Source of the DNA: Sapria himalayana
Taxonomy: Eukaryota; Streptophyta; Magnoliopsida; Malpighiales; Rafflesiaceae
Assembly (NCBI GenBank): GCA_029783825.1
Contig: JAREIK010012127.1
Coordinates: forward strand, 124,001-188,000
Length of the DNA: 64,000 nt
Reading direction: 5' to 3'
Under the pieces are notes generated by a model. That model saw only the letters and a list, made by a program, of their open reading frames with translations. It had not been told where the DNA came from and did no database searches. Within the stretch, counting starts at the first letter, position 1; each line of letters opens with the position of its first letter. A program made the position numbers and the translations under genes. Positions 35,901-49,500 of the stretch are shown piece by piece.

Positions 35901-38900
35901 GATATTATAAGGATATCTCATGATTCTTACCATAACAATAAGGATATCTCATGATTCTTACCATAACAATAAGGATATCTCATGATTCTTAACAATCCTA
36001 CTATAACAATAAGGATATCCCATGATTCTTAACAATTCTACTATAACAGATGTGAATACAATATCGGGTATGCAAAATTAATAAAGGGCTCCGGAAGAGC
36101 TAATATATTATTATTCGAGGAATAAAAATTTATATTGATGATACATTATATTCTACAAAGTTTCAAAGAAATTTATTGAGTTTTAAAGATATTCGACAAA
36201 ATGAATATTATATTGAGACTATGAATGAAGATAACACTGAGTATTTATATATTATTAATTTTGTCTTGGGTAAGAAAAATATATTAGAAAAATTACTTGT
36301 TTTTTTCTCTGGTTTGTACTACACAAATATTAGTACAATTGAGGCACATGTCATAGTAAACTAGAAGTTTACTGATCAAAATAATTTTATTATTTGGCAT
36401 GATGGATTGGGACATCCTGAGTCTATAATGATGCAGAGAATCATTAAAAATTCAAGTGGGTATTCACTAAAAAATCAAAAGATTTTTCTGTCCAATGAAT
36501 TTTCATGTGCTGCTTGTTCTCAAGGGAAGTTAATTATAAGGTCATCATCAACAAAAATAAAGACAGAATCCCTTGTATTTTTGTAACGCATACAAGATAA
36601 TATATGTGGGCCTATTCATCTACTATGTGGACTATTTTTATATTTTATGACTTTGATTGATGCATCAATGAGATGATCACATATCTGTTTGTTATCAATG
36701 CATAACCAAGTATTTGCTAGATTGCTTGCTCAAATAATTTGGTTACGAGCTTATTTTTCAAATTATCTGATTAAGTTAATTTGTCTTGGCAATGCTGGAG
36801 AATTTACTTCCCAAGTTTTTAATGATTATTGTATGTCTATTGGAATAATTATTGAATGTCTTGTAGCATATGTTCATACATAAAATGGTCTTGCATAATT
36901 GTTTATTAAACGCATTCAATTGATTACAAGGCCATTACTAATGAGGACGAAGCTCCTAACTTCTGTTTGAGACCACGCTATTTTGTATGTAGCAGTACTG
37001 ATTCGTATTAGATCAATAAATTATCATGAGTTCTCTCCTTTACAATTGATTTTTAGTTGAAAATCAAATATTTTTCATTTAAGAATTTTTAGGTATGCGG
37101 TATATATTCTGATTACTCAACCACAATGCACTAAGATGAGTCCCCAAAGAAGATTAGGATTACATATTGGATATAAATCTCTATCAATAATTAAATATTT
37201 AGAGTCATTAACTGAAGATTTATTTATGGCTTATTTTCCTAATTGTTATTTTGATGAATCAGATTTTCTAACTTTAAAGAAAGAAAATAAACAGTTGAAA
37301 AATTATTAGTTGAAATCAATTATCATTATCTCATCTTGACCATTACATAAAGGAATGTGAACTGAAAGCTTAAAAGATTATTCATTTATAAAATTTAGCA
37401 AATTAATTACCAGATATATTTATTAATCCAAAAAGAGTAACTATATCTTACATACTAGCTGCTAATGTTCTAGTTAGAATTGATGTTCATGTAGGATAAT
37501 CTGTTGTTAATGAACCTAAAGCATTAGTGAAATGTAATCGACCAGTTGGTTATAAAGATAAAAATTATCAGAAAAGAAAAGGATCAAGTCGAGAAGTTGA
37601 TAGCTCTAGAAGAGTCCCAAGTTATAATTTTAGAAGAAATTCAGGTACTTGAAACTTGTGACAATCAAGAGATCATGATAAACTACGTCACAACTGGCCA
37701 AAGGTGAAATCGAAATACAATTGACGTCGATGAAATATTTACCTATAATGTGGCACTCAACACTAATAATAATAATAAGGACTTTGAGTCAAAGTCTATC
37801 GAGGAATGTTGACAGAAAGATGATTGGCCAAAATGAAAAGATGTAATTGAAACAAAATTAAATTCTCTTTCAAAATACGAAATTTTAGTAAAAGATGAAG
37901 TTTTTGGTCATATTATACGTACATCTGATAATATCAAACTTGTAGAATACAAATAGATATTTGTGCGAAAATAAGATGCGACAAATAAAGTTGTCAAATA
38001 TAAGGCGTAATTAGTTGCACAAAAATTCTTTCAAATGTACGACATTGATTATGAAGAGATGTATTTCTGTGTAGTAAATATAATTATTTTTTGATATTTA
38101 ATTAACTTGATAGTGTTTAATGAACACTTGACAGTGAAATAATCTCTATATGGGTTACAGTTTATTTATATTGACCACTTGATAGTGACATTTACATGAA
38201 AATTTCAAAAGGATTAAAGTAATTTGTAATACATAATTAAATATTTATTGTGAAAAGGATATAAGAATGATTCCCTTTGCCCATGTGTATTTATTAAGAG
38301 ATCTGGATTTGAGTTGTTATAATTGTAGTTTATGTTGATGACTTGAATATTATCAGACTATGAATGAACTTTTATAAGTAGTAGACAACTTAAAGAAAAA
38401 ATTTAAGATTAAAAATCTTAAAAAAATAAAACTTTGCATTGGTTTGTAGATTGAACACTTAAAGAATAAAATTTTTGTTTATCAATCAGCTTATATATCA
38501 AAGGTGCTGAGACTATTTTATATGGATAATGCTCATTCATTGAGCACTTCAATGGTTTTAAGTCATTAGATGTGAATAAAGATTCTTTCTAATCTCGGAT
38601 GGATGATGAAGAGCTTCTCAGTCTCGAACTACCATATCTTAGTGTTATTATAGCACTAATATATCTTGCAAGTCATATACGACCTGATATATCATTTTCT
38701 GTAAATTTGTTAGTAAGATATAGTTCTTATCCAATAAGAATACATTAAAATGAAGTTAAACATATAGTGAGGTATCTTTGAGGTACGATGGATATGGGTT
38801 TATATTATCTCAATGTACCCAAATCAGAATTAATTAGTTATGCAGATGTGGGATTAAAGTCTGACCCTCATAATACTCGATTATAAATGAGCTATTTGTT

Positions 38901-40474
38901 CACATGTGGTGATACAGCCATTTCATAGCGTTATATAAAATATTAATTATCGTCCTATTTTCTAATCATGCAGAGATCTTAGCAATTCATGAAATAAGTT
39001 GGGAATATTTTTGGTTAAGATCCATAATATATTATATTTTGAGGGTCATGTGGTTTGTCTTTTAACAAGGAGGTCCCGACGACATTGTATGAAGATAATG
39101 TTACATGCATTCTATAATTTAAAAAATGGGTGTATTAAAGGGGATAGAACAAAATATATATTACCAAAATTTTTTTTCACTCATGATCTACAAAAGAATG
39201 GTGATATTAATGTTTGATTAATTCGTTCAACTAATAATCTAGCAGATTTATTCACTAAGATTCTACCTACTAGAATATTTATAAAGCTAGTTCATAGCAT
39301 TGGAATGCGTAAGTTTGGAGATTTAAAGTAATGTTTTATACTGTACTCTTTTTTTCTTCACTATGGTTTTGTCCCACTGGATTTTCCTGGTAAAATTTTT
39401 AATAAGGCAGCATCATAGACATCAAAAGGAGAGTATTATGAATAATATTATGAATGTCAATAAACTCTCTATTAATCTCATGACTATTAATATTCTTGTG
39501 ATTCTTATTATTCATAGATTAATATATATTAATTGACATTGATTAATATGTATCCATTGGTATATTTATTTATGTATTGATGTATATATGTATTGACGTA
39601 TTTATATACACATTAATGTATTCATGTATTAAATCTTATAAATAAGAAGTCTTTATATGAGTTAGCATTTATTTGAATGAATAAGAAATCTCTCTCATGT
39701 TTCTCTTATTTCTTTCGCTCTCTTATTCTTCTATTTCATAATAAAGGTATGATTTATAAATAATTAGATAATTTATTTAAATATTATGGAAATAAGATTG
39801 TAGCTTTAGCGAGTTTACAGATATTGAAATTGATACTATATTTGGAGATGATTTTTTATTCAATTAGGTAGAGACAAATGATAGAAAGGTCTATTAAAAA
39901 TGAGTGAGCTATCGAGATATGTATGCACTCTTTACTTTTTCATATTGTTGCACAATGACATGCAAACTTTTTATATAATAAATTAATAAAAATCATATGG
40001 ATTTATTTTTTTTGTATAATCTAAAATGACACATGATTTATTGATATCTTTAATATCTAATATAATATCATATTTTTTTTTGTGATTATGAATATGATTT
40101 CAAATTAGAGAAACATACTATATCTAGAAATTATTTGAGGTATATCATGCTTTAAAAACCAGGAAGATGCATATTTGGATCTTCAAGATAAAATAAAAGG
40201 CATGCAAATGAATGTTGACTTACATGATAGTGATGGTATTGAGAGTTGTAGCTGTGATGATCTGATCCAAATAGAGAGATATTATGTTTATGTTACTTCT
40301 ATTGGCATTGATTTGACGTGTATTTTATTTTAGTTTTTTTAATATATTTTTATGTACATAGATTTATATTTTCCATTTAAACTTAAGTTTATTTTTTTAT
40401 TTTATTTATTTATATTGATATTCATATATATTATATTTGTAATTTTAATTTTAAAAATAATTTGTTTTTTAAAA

Positions 40475-40521
<47 letters not shown>

Positions 40522-43500
40522 GTATGTATATATTATAGATAGGGCCAAGAGCCCTTTCGCTAGGCTCTTAGACAACTAGCCTAGCCTAAGGGAGGGGCTA
40601 TTGGCTAGGGAAGGTCATAGGCTTGGGCACTATGTAGCTTGGATAGCCACTAGTTTTGGGTGGCTAATCTAGGCTAGCTTGGGTTAGTCATGGGCTTTTT
40701 AGGGTGCAGAATCTGAAAGGGAAGACACTAAGAAAAAATGAAAAAAATGCTTATTTAATAATATTTGTGGTTCAAATTAAATTTTTTCATAAATATTTTG
40801 GTATGCTCCTATCATTGGAGGAGAATTCAAATTATCTCAATTCAATATCTATTTTTTTTGCAATCATATTCTATGGAGTGTACCGATACAAGAAGTCTGA
40901 TGTATGATCTCATGATACATACAGTTAATGCTGAAGTTATTTTACATACATTCAAATGAATTTTTATTTTTTTAAATATTTTTAGTAAATTAAAATTTTT
41001 ATTATTTTATGAAATATTTCAAATATAATAAAAAATATCTGATTTATAATGAATTTTAAATACTCATAGGTTTTATCTCTATTAGGTCATCATATGTCTG
41101 AGTATATCAAATTGATTAAGCTCTTATTCATATCAATTTGACGAGTAGGATATAAAATTATGATATATTTTTCTAAGTAACATTTCTCATACTTAAGGTT
41201 AAAAATATCATTTCGATTTGGGTAAATAATTTTCAACTTGACTAGTAATGAGTGATCAATTTGAGAATGTATTTAAGTAAATAGTCTAACACATTCAAAT
41301 CTTTACTAAGAGATCCAATCATAGAAGAAAATATATTTAATATATTTTGCTCAATTCTAAATGAAGTCTTCCTTAAAATCTTTCGTTCATGTAAAAAATA
41401 TCAATAAAAGAAAAAATAGTCATTATTAAGTTGTCTAGATAGATAATGCATGAAAAAAAAATTAACAAGACAACCCATGATACATAAAAGACACTGAAGA
41501 AATAAGGGACTAAAGTGAATATTGTTCCTGTGATACCCCAATGGTGTTCATTTTTAAAAGAAATATTCATTTGAGTTTTTCGATCATATAAATAAAAATT
41601 AATAGAAGATAAAATAAAGTCAAAATTAAATTGTCTAGATAGATAATTCTTGAAAAAAAAGATTATCAGGATAATCAATGATACGTAAAAGACTGAAGAA
41701 TTAAGGAACTAAGGTGAATACTATTTCTGTGATACTCATTGGCTTGCTCTAGAAGGATGAACATTGATTACAATAATATCAAATGAGCATACAAAAAAAG
41801 TAAGAAAAAGAGAGTGATTATCTATAATATGAGTATCCACTCATAAGTCAATAATATAGGATCGTGAAGTAAAATAATGAGTCATAAGACTCGTGATATT
41901 TTTAAAGGTCAAGAAAGATCTACCGTTGTCCCACTCGAAAAGAATCTTGAACATTCTTCTTCAGCATGAGTAATGATGGGATGATTTTGTTAGGACCATT
42001 GGATGAATCCAATAGTCAGCCTTTCTCCCTTAACTATTTGTATACTCTTGGTCAATTCTCTAAAAATAATATACAATAACTATTTTTAGTATGACTTATT
42101 TTATAGTGTGCATATTGAATAGAGATTATCTTGTCTATGTTTCTATGATAACAAGTATCCTCTTAACTGTTAGCAAGTATAATAGGTGTCAAATAGGCTG
42201 GGCTGCTCGTGCTCAGTCGAGCTTGGCTTGGCACGGCATGGTAAAGAGTTGTGCCCGTGCTCATGCCGGGTTTGCTCATAGCACGGCTCGTGTCGTGCCT
42301 AGGCCAATCAGGCTAGGCACGACCCGGTAGCATGGCCTATGAGCATGCTTTCATGGTACTAGCCGAGCGGTGCCCCACTCAACCCCATGCCTCAACCCAA
42401 ATCCCAATGCCTGACGGATCCGAAATTTCGTCGGGTTCGTAATTTGACCCGTGGTCAAATTTCCACAACCCCCAGACTCGACCCGACCCTCATCGTTCCA
42501 AAAGTCGAAGCTTTTGGAACTTTTGACCATTCTGGTCGGTTCGACGGTGACGGTCGAATCGACCCTAATGGTCCAAAAATTTTTTTTAAAAAAAACTTTC
42601 GAATCCGAGTCGTTGCTTTTTGCCTCCAACTGCTATGGGGCAGAATTCGACGGCCCTAAGAATTCTGCCCGTTTTTTAATAAAAAAAAATTATAAAAAAT
42701 AATTTTTTTAAAAATTTCTTTTATTAATCTATAAAATTTCTTCCCATTTATTTTAAGATTTATGTTTTTAAAACATAAATCTCTCTCTCTTTCTCTCTAA
42801 TTTTCTCTCTTGGATTTTTAATTTTTTGGTTTCAGGCTTTCAGCATTTTGCCTTTTAGGACTCAGGTGTAGTGTTATTTGTGGTGTGGCATGCACGTGCG
42901 GTGTGGACATTAAAAAGTCAAAGTTTATGAATTATGATTTATAAATATTTTTATTTATTTATTAATTTTTAAGTTTTAAAGTTTAAATTCAAAAATCTAT
43001 CCTCTCAGTCTTAAATCCTAAGTTGTTTCTTAAAAAAAATGATAAATAGTAATTTTAATAATGAAAATAAAATTAATTATAATTTAAATAATGAGAATCC
43101 TACGGAAAGGTTCGAGGCTGCCAAAAATTTAGTTTCTTTGGTCGTCTCGATCCAAATATCTAAAAAATAAAAAATTAGAAAAATTTTAGTAATTTGGACA
43201 TACTTTAATATAATAAAACAAAAAAATATGAGGGGTGCCAAATAAGAATTGATACAGTGTAAATATTATAAAAAAATTTTAAGCTGTAAAAGTTCATACG
43301 AGACTTGACACCTTAAGAGGCATATCAAACTATATACTAAAAAATATAATACATTAGATCCTAGGCAAATCCAACTTAATGGTGAGTTTTTTGAGATTAG
43401 ATTTAGTTCAATCTCAAAGTTTATTCCTTTCATACCACAATGAGTTAGAGAGGGAATACATAACCAAACTGATCATCATGATGAGTATTAGATTTTTGGA

Positions 43501-46500
43501 GGATCAAAGGGTAATCAGTATCATGCAGACATATTTTTAGTCTGCATATTATTGGATTCTTAGGTTCACATATAGGAATAATATACTAAAATATTATAAG
43601 TTAGAAAAAAAATAATAATTAATGAATATAGGGAATATAGTGGCGTGATGTTCATTACATTCGATATCTAGACTAGTCATAATGATGCATCTTATGTATG
43701 CTTCACCACCTTTTATGTAAATTCTAAATGGATACTAAATAAAAAAATATTAGAATTCTCTGTAATTCTTCATTCTCATGATGGTTATATTATTTTTAAG
43801 TATATGATAAAAATCTTTAGAGAATATAAAATTTAAAATAAAATATTTAATATCACATTCGATAATATATCTAATAATTAAGTAGCGAATAACATGTTTG
43901 TTAGGAGTATTAGAGATGAACCATTATGAGTATTAGAGATGGATTATTAGGAGAGATTCTTCATATTAGATACTTGTGTCACGTCAATTATTTGATAGTA
44001 CAAGTGAGAATGAAGATGTGTGCATTCACTATATAAAACATACCTAACTCACTATAATATATTTGTATGCCTCGTAAATAACATGAGTTAGATACTGATT
44101 ACTCCCATGACTTGCATTGCACTTAGGTGCATGTGCAATGTTAATAACATGTTTAGGGAGTTTCGAGATATCCCAATACTTAGCTATATGGTTCTAGAGA
44201 TGGAAAGCAATTACTTAAAATATTCGTCCATCATTATATCTTTTTTTTGTCTGACTACCTGCATGGACCATAGGGTTAAGGTGAAATGAGTAAAAAATAC
44301 TCTGACGTACATATCATCGTGTATGAACTAGGAAGACTCACATGAAGGGTTTATTTATGTGAAGTTGACTGATCTCTTTACATACTATGATACTATGTAT
44401 GATGGTTGTACTAATGAGGCTCCGAGTATGGACATGGATACCATATTCGAAGAATAATTTTTTTATTCAGATAGCGAGGGGGAACCAATGGGATGGACCG
44501 TCGAATGGGAGCGAGTTATCTTGGTACTTAGATACTGATTACTACTCAATCAATTTATATTTTGATAATAAAAATCTTGATATATTATAGTTATTGAAAT
44601 TATATGAGCCCACCTATTCTGCGCTATTTAAGATGACACAAGATTTATTGACTCCTTCAATGTCGTGTATAGTATTGGAGTCTATTTTTTCTGTTATAGT
44701 GAATGTGATTTCAGATAGGAGATTTATAGTATGATTAGATATTGTTGAGGCATTAACATGCATGAATGATTAGGAGAGTTCAAGCTTAAGCTTTCAGGAT
44801 TGTGCTGGGACTGCAGTAATAGCGGAAGAGTTGGTTGCTAATGATGATGATGATCCGTGTGATATTGATATTGATAAAGATTGATGACGTTGATGATTGA
44901 CGGATTTAGCACTGATGTCTGATATTGGATTTATATTTACTCATTTATATTATTTTTGTCTTTATTTATTTTTTGTTTGTGATATTACTTTGAGTCCGAG
45001 GCTTGATCTTGATGTTTGAATATTAATTTTTTGTGATTTATATTTTGTATTAGTTTGTATTAATATTTAAGTTTTATTAATTTATAAATATTTAATTTTT
45101 TAATTTTAGTTGTTTATTTTATTATAATAAATTTTATGTTTTATTAAATTTAATAAAATTAAATTAAAAAAATTAATTATTTATTTTAATTTAATATTTA
45201 ACAATTAACTAAAAAATATTTAAGTATATAATTAAATAATAAAATTTTAAATTTTATAAATATTTTTAATATTTTTAATTAAAATATTTAAAAAATTTAA
45301 AATTGGCATGACTCGAACTAAGCCCAACCCCGGCCCGATTGGACAAAATTGGCCCGACCCGACATGGTTTCATCACATGCTAGGCCGACGGGCCGTACTA
45401 GGCCTGCAATGGTGAAGTCGTGCCAGGCCAAGCAAGGCACAGTGGCCCGGTTGGGCCATCAACAAACTAGTCTGGCCTAGTCCAGCCCGGCCTATTTGAC
45501 AAATCTTGTATAATCTAAGATACCTCTTTCATGTTTTATAGTTCATCTCATATAAACTAAATGATTTGGTGGTGTAACTCTAGTCTAGTAGGAGATTCTA
45601 TGTATCTCAAAACTTGATAGTGAAATACTAAAAAATTATTTGACAATGAATATAAAAATATCATTTCTATAAGTCTTTCTAACCGTGTCACTTTTTCTGT
45701 AGCCTAAATCTTAGTTGGAATAATTTATAGGAACTGCATAGTCAACTAAGTGTACCGTGGGTAATGAGTGGTAATTTGTTCAAAATTGTTGATCCTCTCT
45801 ACTCTCTATCAAATATATTGAACAAGTGTATCATACATATGTGTTGTATGAGATAAGTATAAAGATATAACAAACTCTCATAGGATCTTACTTATCATGT
45901 ATGATGAAAAAATGAATCCAAATCTCACTCAATGGATTGCCACTTTGACACTAAACATTGAGAATTTATTTGTAACTATTTTTTTCTTGACTCTTCATTA
46001 GGTGATTATTTTGTTAGGTGGCTTTGCATTCTTTGATTAAAGAACTAAGTTCGGACTCCTATAATTCATTGTGAATAATTTTGCTTATTAAACTTCTAAA
46101 TAGTAATAATCAAAATTTTAATATTCTCCATCAATAAATATTCCTTTCAAGAGAGAATTCAACCTACAAATTTTCCCCCAAATAACTCAAAACTATAATT
46201 TGGATTTTGCCTAAACTAGGAATCCTAATTTTGAGATTTTTGAAATTATTGTCCTAAAAATTAAGATTTTGGTGCCTAACCTAATTCTGCTGCCTAGGAT
46301 GGATCACAATTGTGTTGATACCTTTCATACATAATGGATGCGTGATGATAACAACAATCGCACATAGTTACATATTCATGTATTGTACCACCATAATGCA
46401 CACATCTTTTCTCTCTAGGGTTAGATACCTTCACAAGCTATAGAATTAGTTTTTTTAGGATATTGGATTTGATATCATGTTTAATTCTAAGCTCATAAAT

Positions 46501-49500
46501 AAAATTACTTAATAAAACTCAAATATAATGTACAACATTATAATAGTGTGTCCTTATATAATGAACAATTTGAAGATAATTAATTTCAATGCAACATCTA
46601 TTTATCACATTACACAAAATATTTATATATATGGAACAAGCTGATTGGGACAACTCACATATTGGCTGTTCTCATTAGAAATATAAATTAAAAGAAAAAA
46701 AGAAAAAAAAGAGAAAAAATAAGAAGAGAAGAAAAAAAATTAGTAAAAGAAGAAAAAAGAGAATAAATTAAAAAAAAACAAAAAAAAAACTCTAACTTAT
46801 TTATATAATACGATTCTTATTTATACAAACTCTGATACCATGTTAGATTCTAAGTTCATAAATAAAATTATCCAAATGCACAACATTATAAGTGTTTCAT
46901 TATATAATGTACAAATTTGATTGAGGTAATTCATATATTGGGTGCTCCCATCAAAGTGAAATAAATAAGAAAAAAATAGGTAAAAAGCTGTAAAATGTAA
47001 AAAAAAAAAACTATCGAAACTGCAACAATCTCAATTGCCATTTTTTTCCTAGATAAATGTCGAGCGACTTTGGGAGAGTGCTAACTCTGGTAACTGGATG
47101 CCATCTTCTGCACCAAGATCTGTTTGGCCACGTATGTTAGTTCTTCCCTTTTTCAGAAGGAGATATTCCTTCCTGATAATTAAAATATATGATGCTGCTA
47201 TATAGATGTTGAAAAGTTATGATTTCAAAATTCTTATTTTGTAAAATTGTTGCATTGTGACAGCACCTCTCGCAAATAATAATGGGTATCTGCGTGTTCG
47301 ATGTAATGGTGGGTTGAATCAGCAACGTAGTGCAGTATGTCTACTGATGCAATTCTATTCAATTTATATGATTTTACTAGGCTTCACTGGGTGATGTTCC
47401 ATCAGTTTTTTCTTCATGCCACAACTGGGTCAAAAGTCACCTGCATGTGCAAAATTTATCTAGAATGTTATTTTTATTTTTCATGAATTTATTTGTATTA
47501 TAATTGTGCATGTTTTTTTGGTCTTCTAGATATGTAATGCTGTTCTTGCTGCAAGGATTATGAATGCATCTCTTGTGCTTCCAGAGTTAGACTCAAACTC
47601 TTTTTGGCATGATGATAGGTACATATTTCTCTATTCATGATTAATTTTTATGGTGCTTGAAGTGGCTGCCTATTCACACAAGTTTTTTAACATTCGAAAT
47701 TAAATATAATATAAATATATTTAATAATTATTTATTAATTCTAAATACTTATATTATTTCAATTTTTTTAATAAAATGAATATAAAATAGTGGCTTAATT
47801 TAAGTTTGTTTTAATTTATAATTTATTTATTTTTCCTATTTTTTATACCTACACAATCAATCAATATGCGGGTTGTCCTAATCCATCAGACTCATTATAT
47901 AAGAAAATTCTTTGTATATTATTTTGCATTGAGTTTCTTATTGATATTTGAATATTTTTGGCTTAATTTAATTTAGTATCACAGCAGAAGAATAAGGCAC
48001 ACATAAGTGCGCCCCTCCATCGCACATCCCACATATATGCTTACTGCATCAATGTCATTGTTCATCATGTGTTCTGTGAGGGTGCACCATGCAAGTGAGT
48101 GTTGAAGGTGTACAATCTGTGTGTGAACCCTAGTCAAGTGAAGTGGGGTGCATAATGGTCAGATGTGGCGTGCAATGCTCAAAGTGTGGTGCATAGTGGT
48201 GGTCAGGTGTACAGTATGTGCGTGAACTCTAATCAAGTGGACTGTTGGTGTGCATTGGAGCAGTGTTGTGCACCATGGGTAAATAATGGGTGCAATATTT
48301 TGCATAGCAGATGTAGTGGGGTGCAAAATTGGTGTCGTATTTTTGGTTATTTGACATATTATGGAGTATAGCACATATTTTTAGTTATATATAGATAAAG
48401 TAAAAATTCTAGTAATTATTTTATGGTGGCTCAGAAATTGGAATTACTTGTACTGGGTGGTGGGAGTTTGTGTGTGATTTTTTAGTCACATGATGAACCA
48501 CTTGTAAATGAAATACCTAGTGATGAAACAAAGGAGAAATGACAATATATTGATTGCCATGTGACATCATCGAGTTTGAGCTAGTTTAAGTTTTCTTATT
48601 TTCATAATATAAAGATTATATAAGAGCTAGTAATATCAATTTATTTATCATAGTTTATTGGTCTGATACTAAAAGAGATTTGAGAGTTTGAGCAAGTTAC
48701 TATTCATCTTACTCATTTTATTCAGTTAGTTATATAATTTTTTAATGTTTTGTTGGTGAAGTTGATGTATCTAGTGATACAAAATTTTAATATATTTATC
48801 GATATATTTCAGAAATTTTTATAAATTATAAGCATCGATATATCCATCAAAATTTATATTTTTATCATTGATTGTACTCATATCAAAATATATACTAATA
48901 TATCTCTAATATATTACATATATTCATAAAATTTAAGACTGATACATCCATCAAACGAATATTTTAATCCTTGAACGTTTTAACAGAATGAGATAGATGA
49001 AATGATTTTTGGGCATGATGTTCCTATACTTAGTACTGGATGACTTTTAACTTTTTTGTAATCAAATTCTATGTGGTAGGTAGTTTTCCATCAGACTAGA
49101 ATTATATTAGAGAGCAATTTTATTAATGTGAGACATATTGATTACTATTATAGAGACACAACATTTTGTATATAGATATATAGGCAATTGATGGGGTGCT
49201 AGTCATGATAGAGGCAAATATAGGAGAACCTCAGTCCAGTGTACACTCTACCGGAGGATGACCCATACTAGGGATAATTGTTGGGAGTTATTTTCGGAAA
49301 GGAGGCCAAAAACACTACAAACCATTAAGGGCAAAACTAGACTCTTCCATCATGACTTATATTGAAGGGAAATACTTTGGATTTTTTCTCAAAAGGGCAA
49401 AAATAGATTCGTCTTGATTTTCATGTATTTTAATCCTTGTAATTCTTTATTCCACTTTATATTTTTTCTCATGTTCATTGTGTTTTGTAATAATCAATGA

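Noticed and set aside
42351..42702. Overlapping open frames near the left end of the large hAT element
   Set aside because: They are compositional products of the GC-rich subterminal region.
48159..48374. Open frames on both strands of a GTGCA-rich region
   Set aside because: The frames mirror each other through a simple repeat and show no domain.
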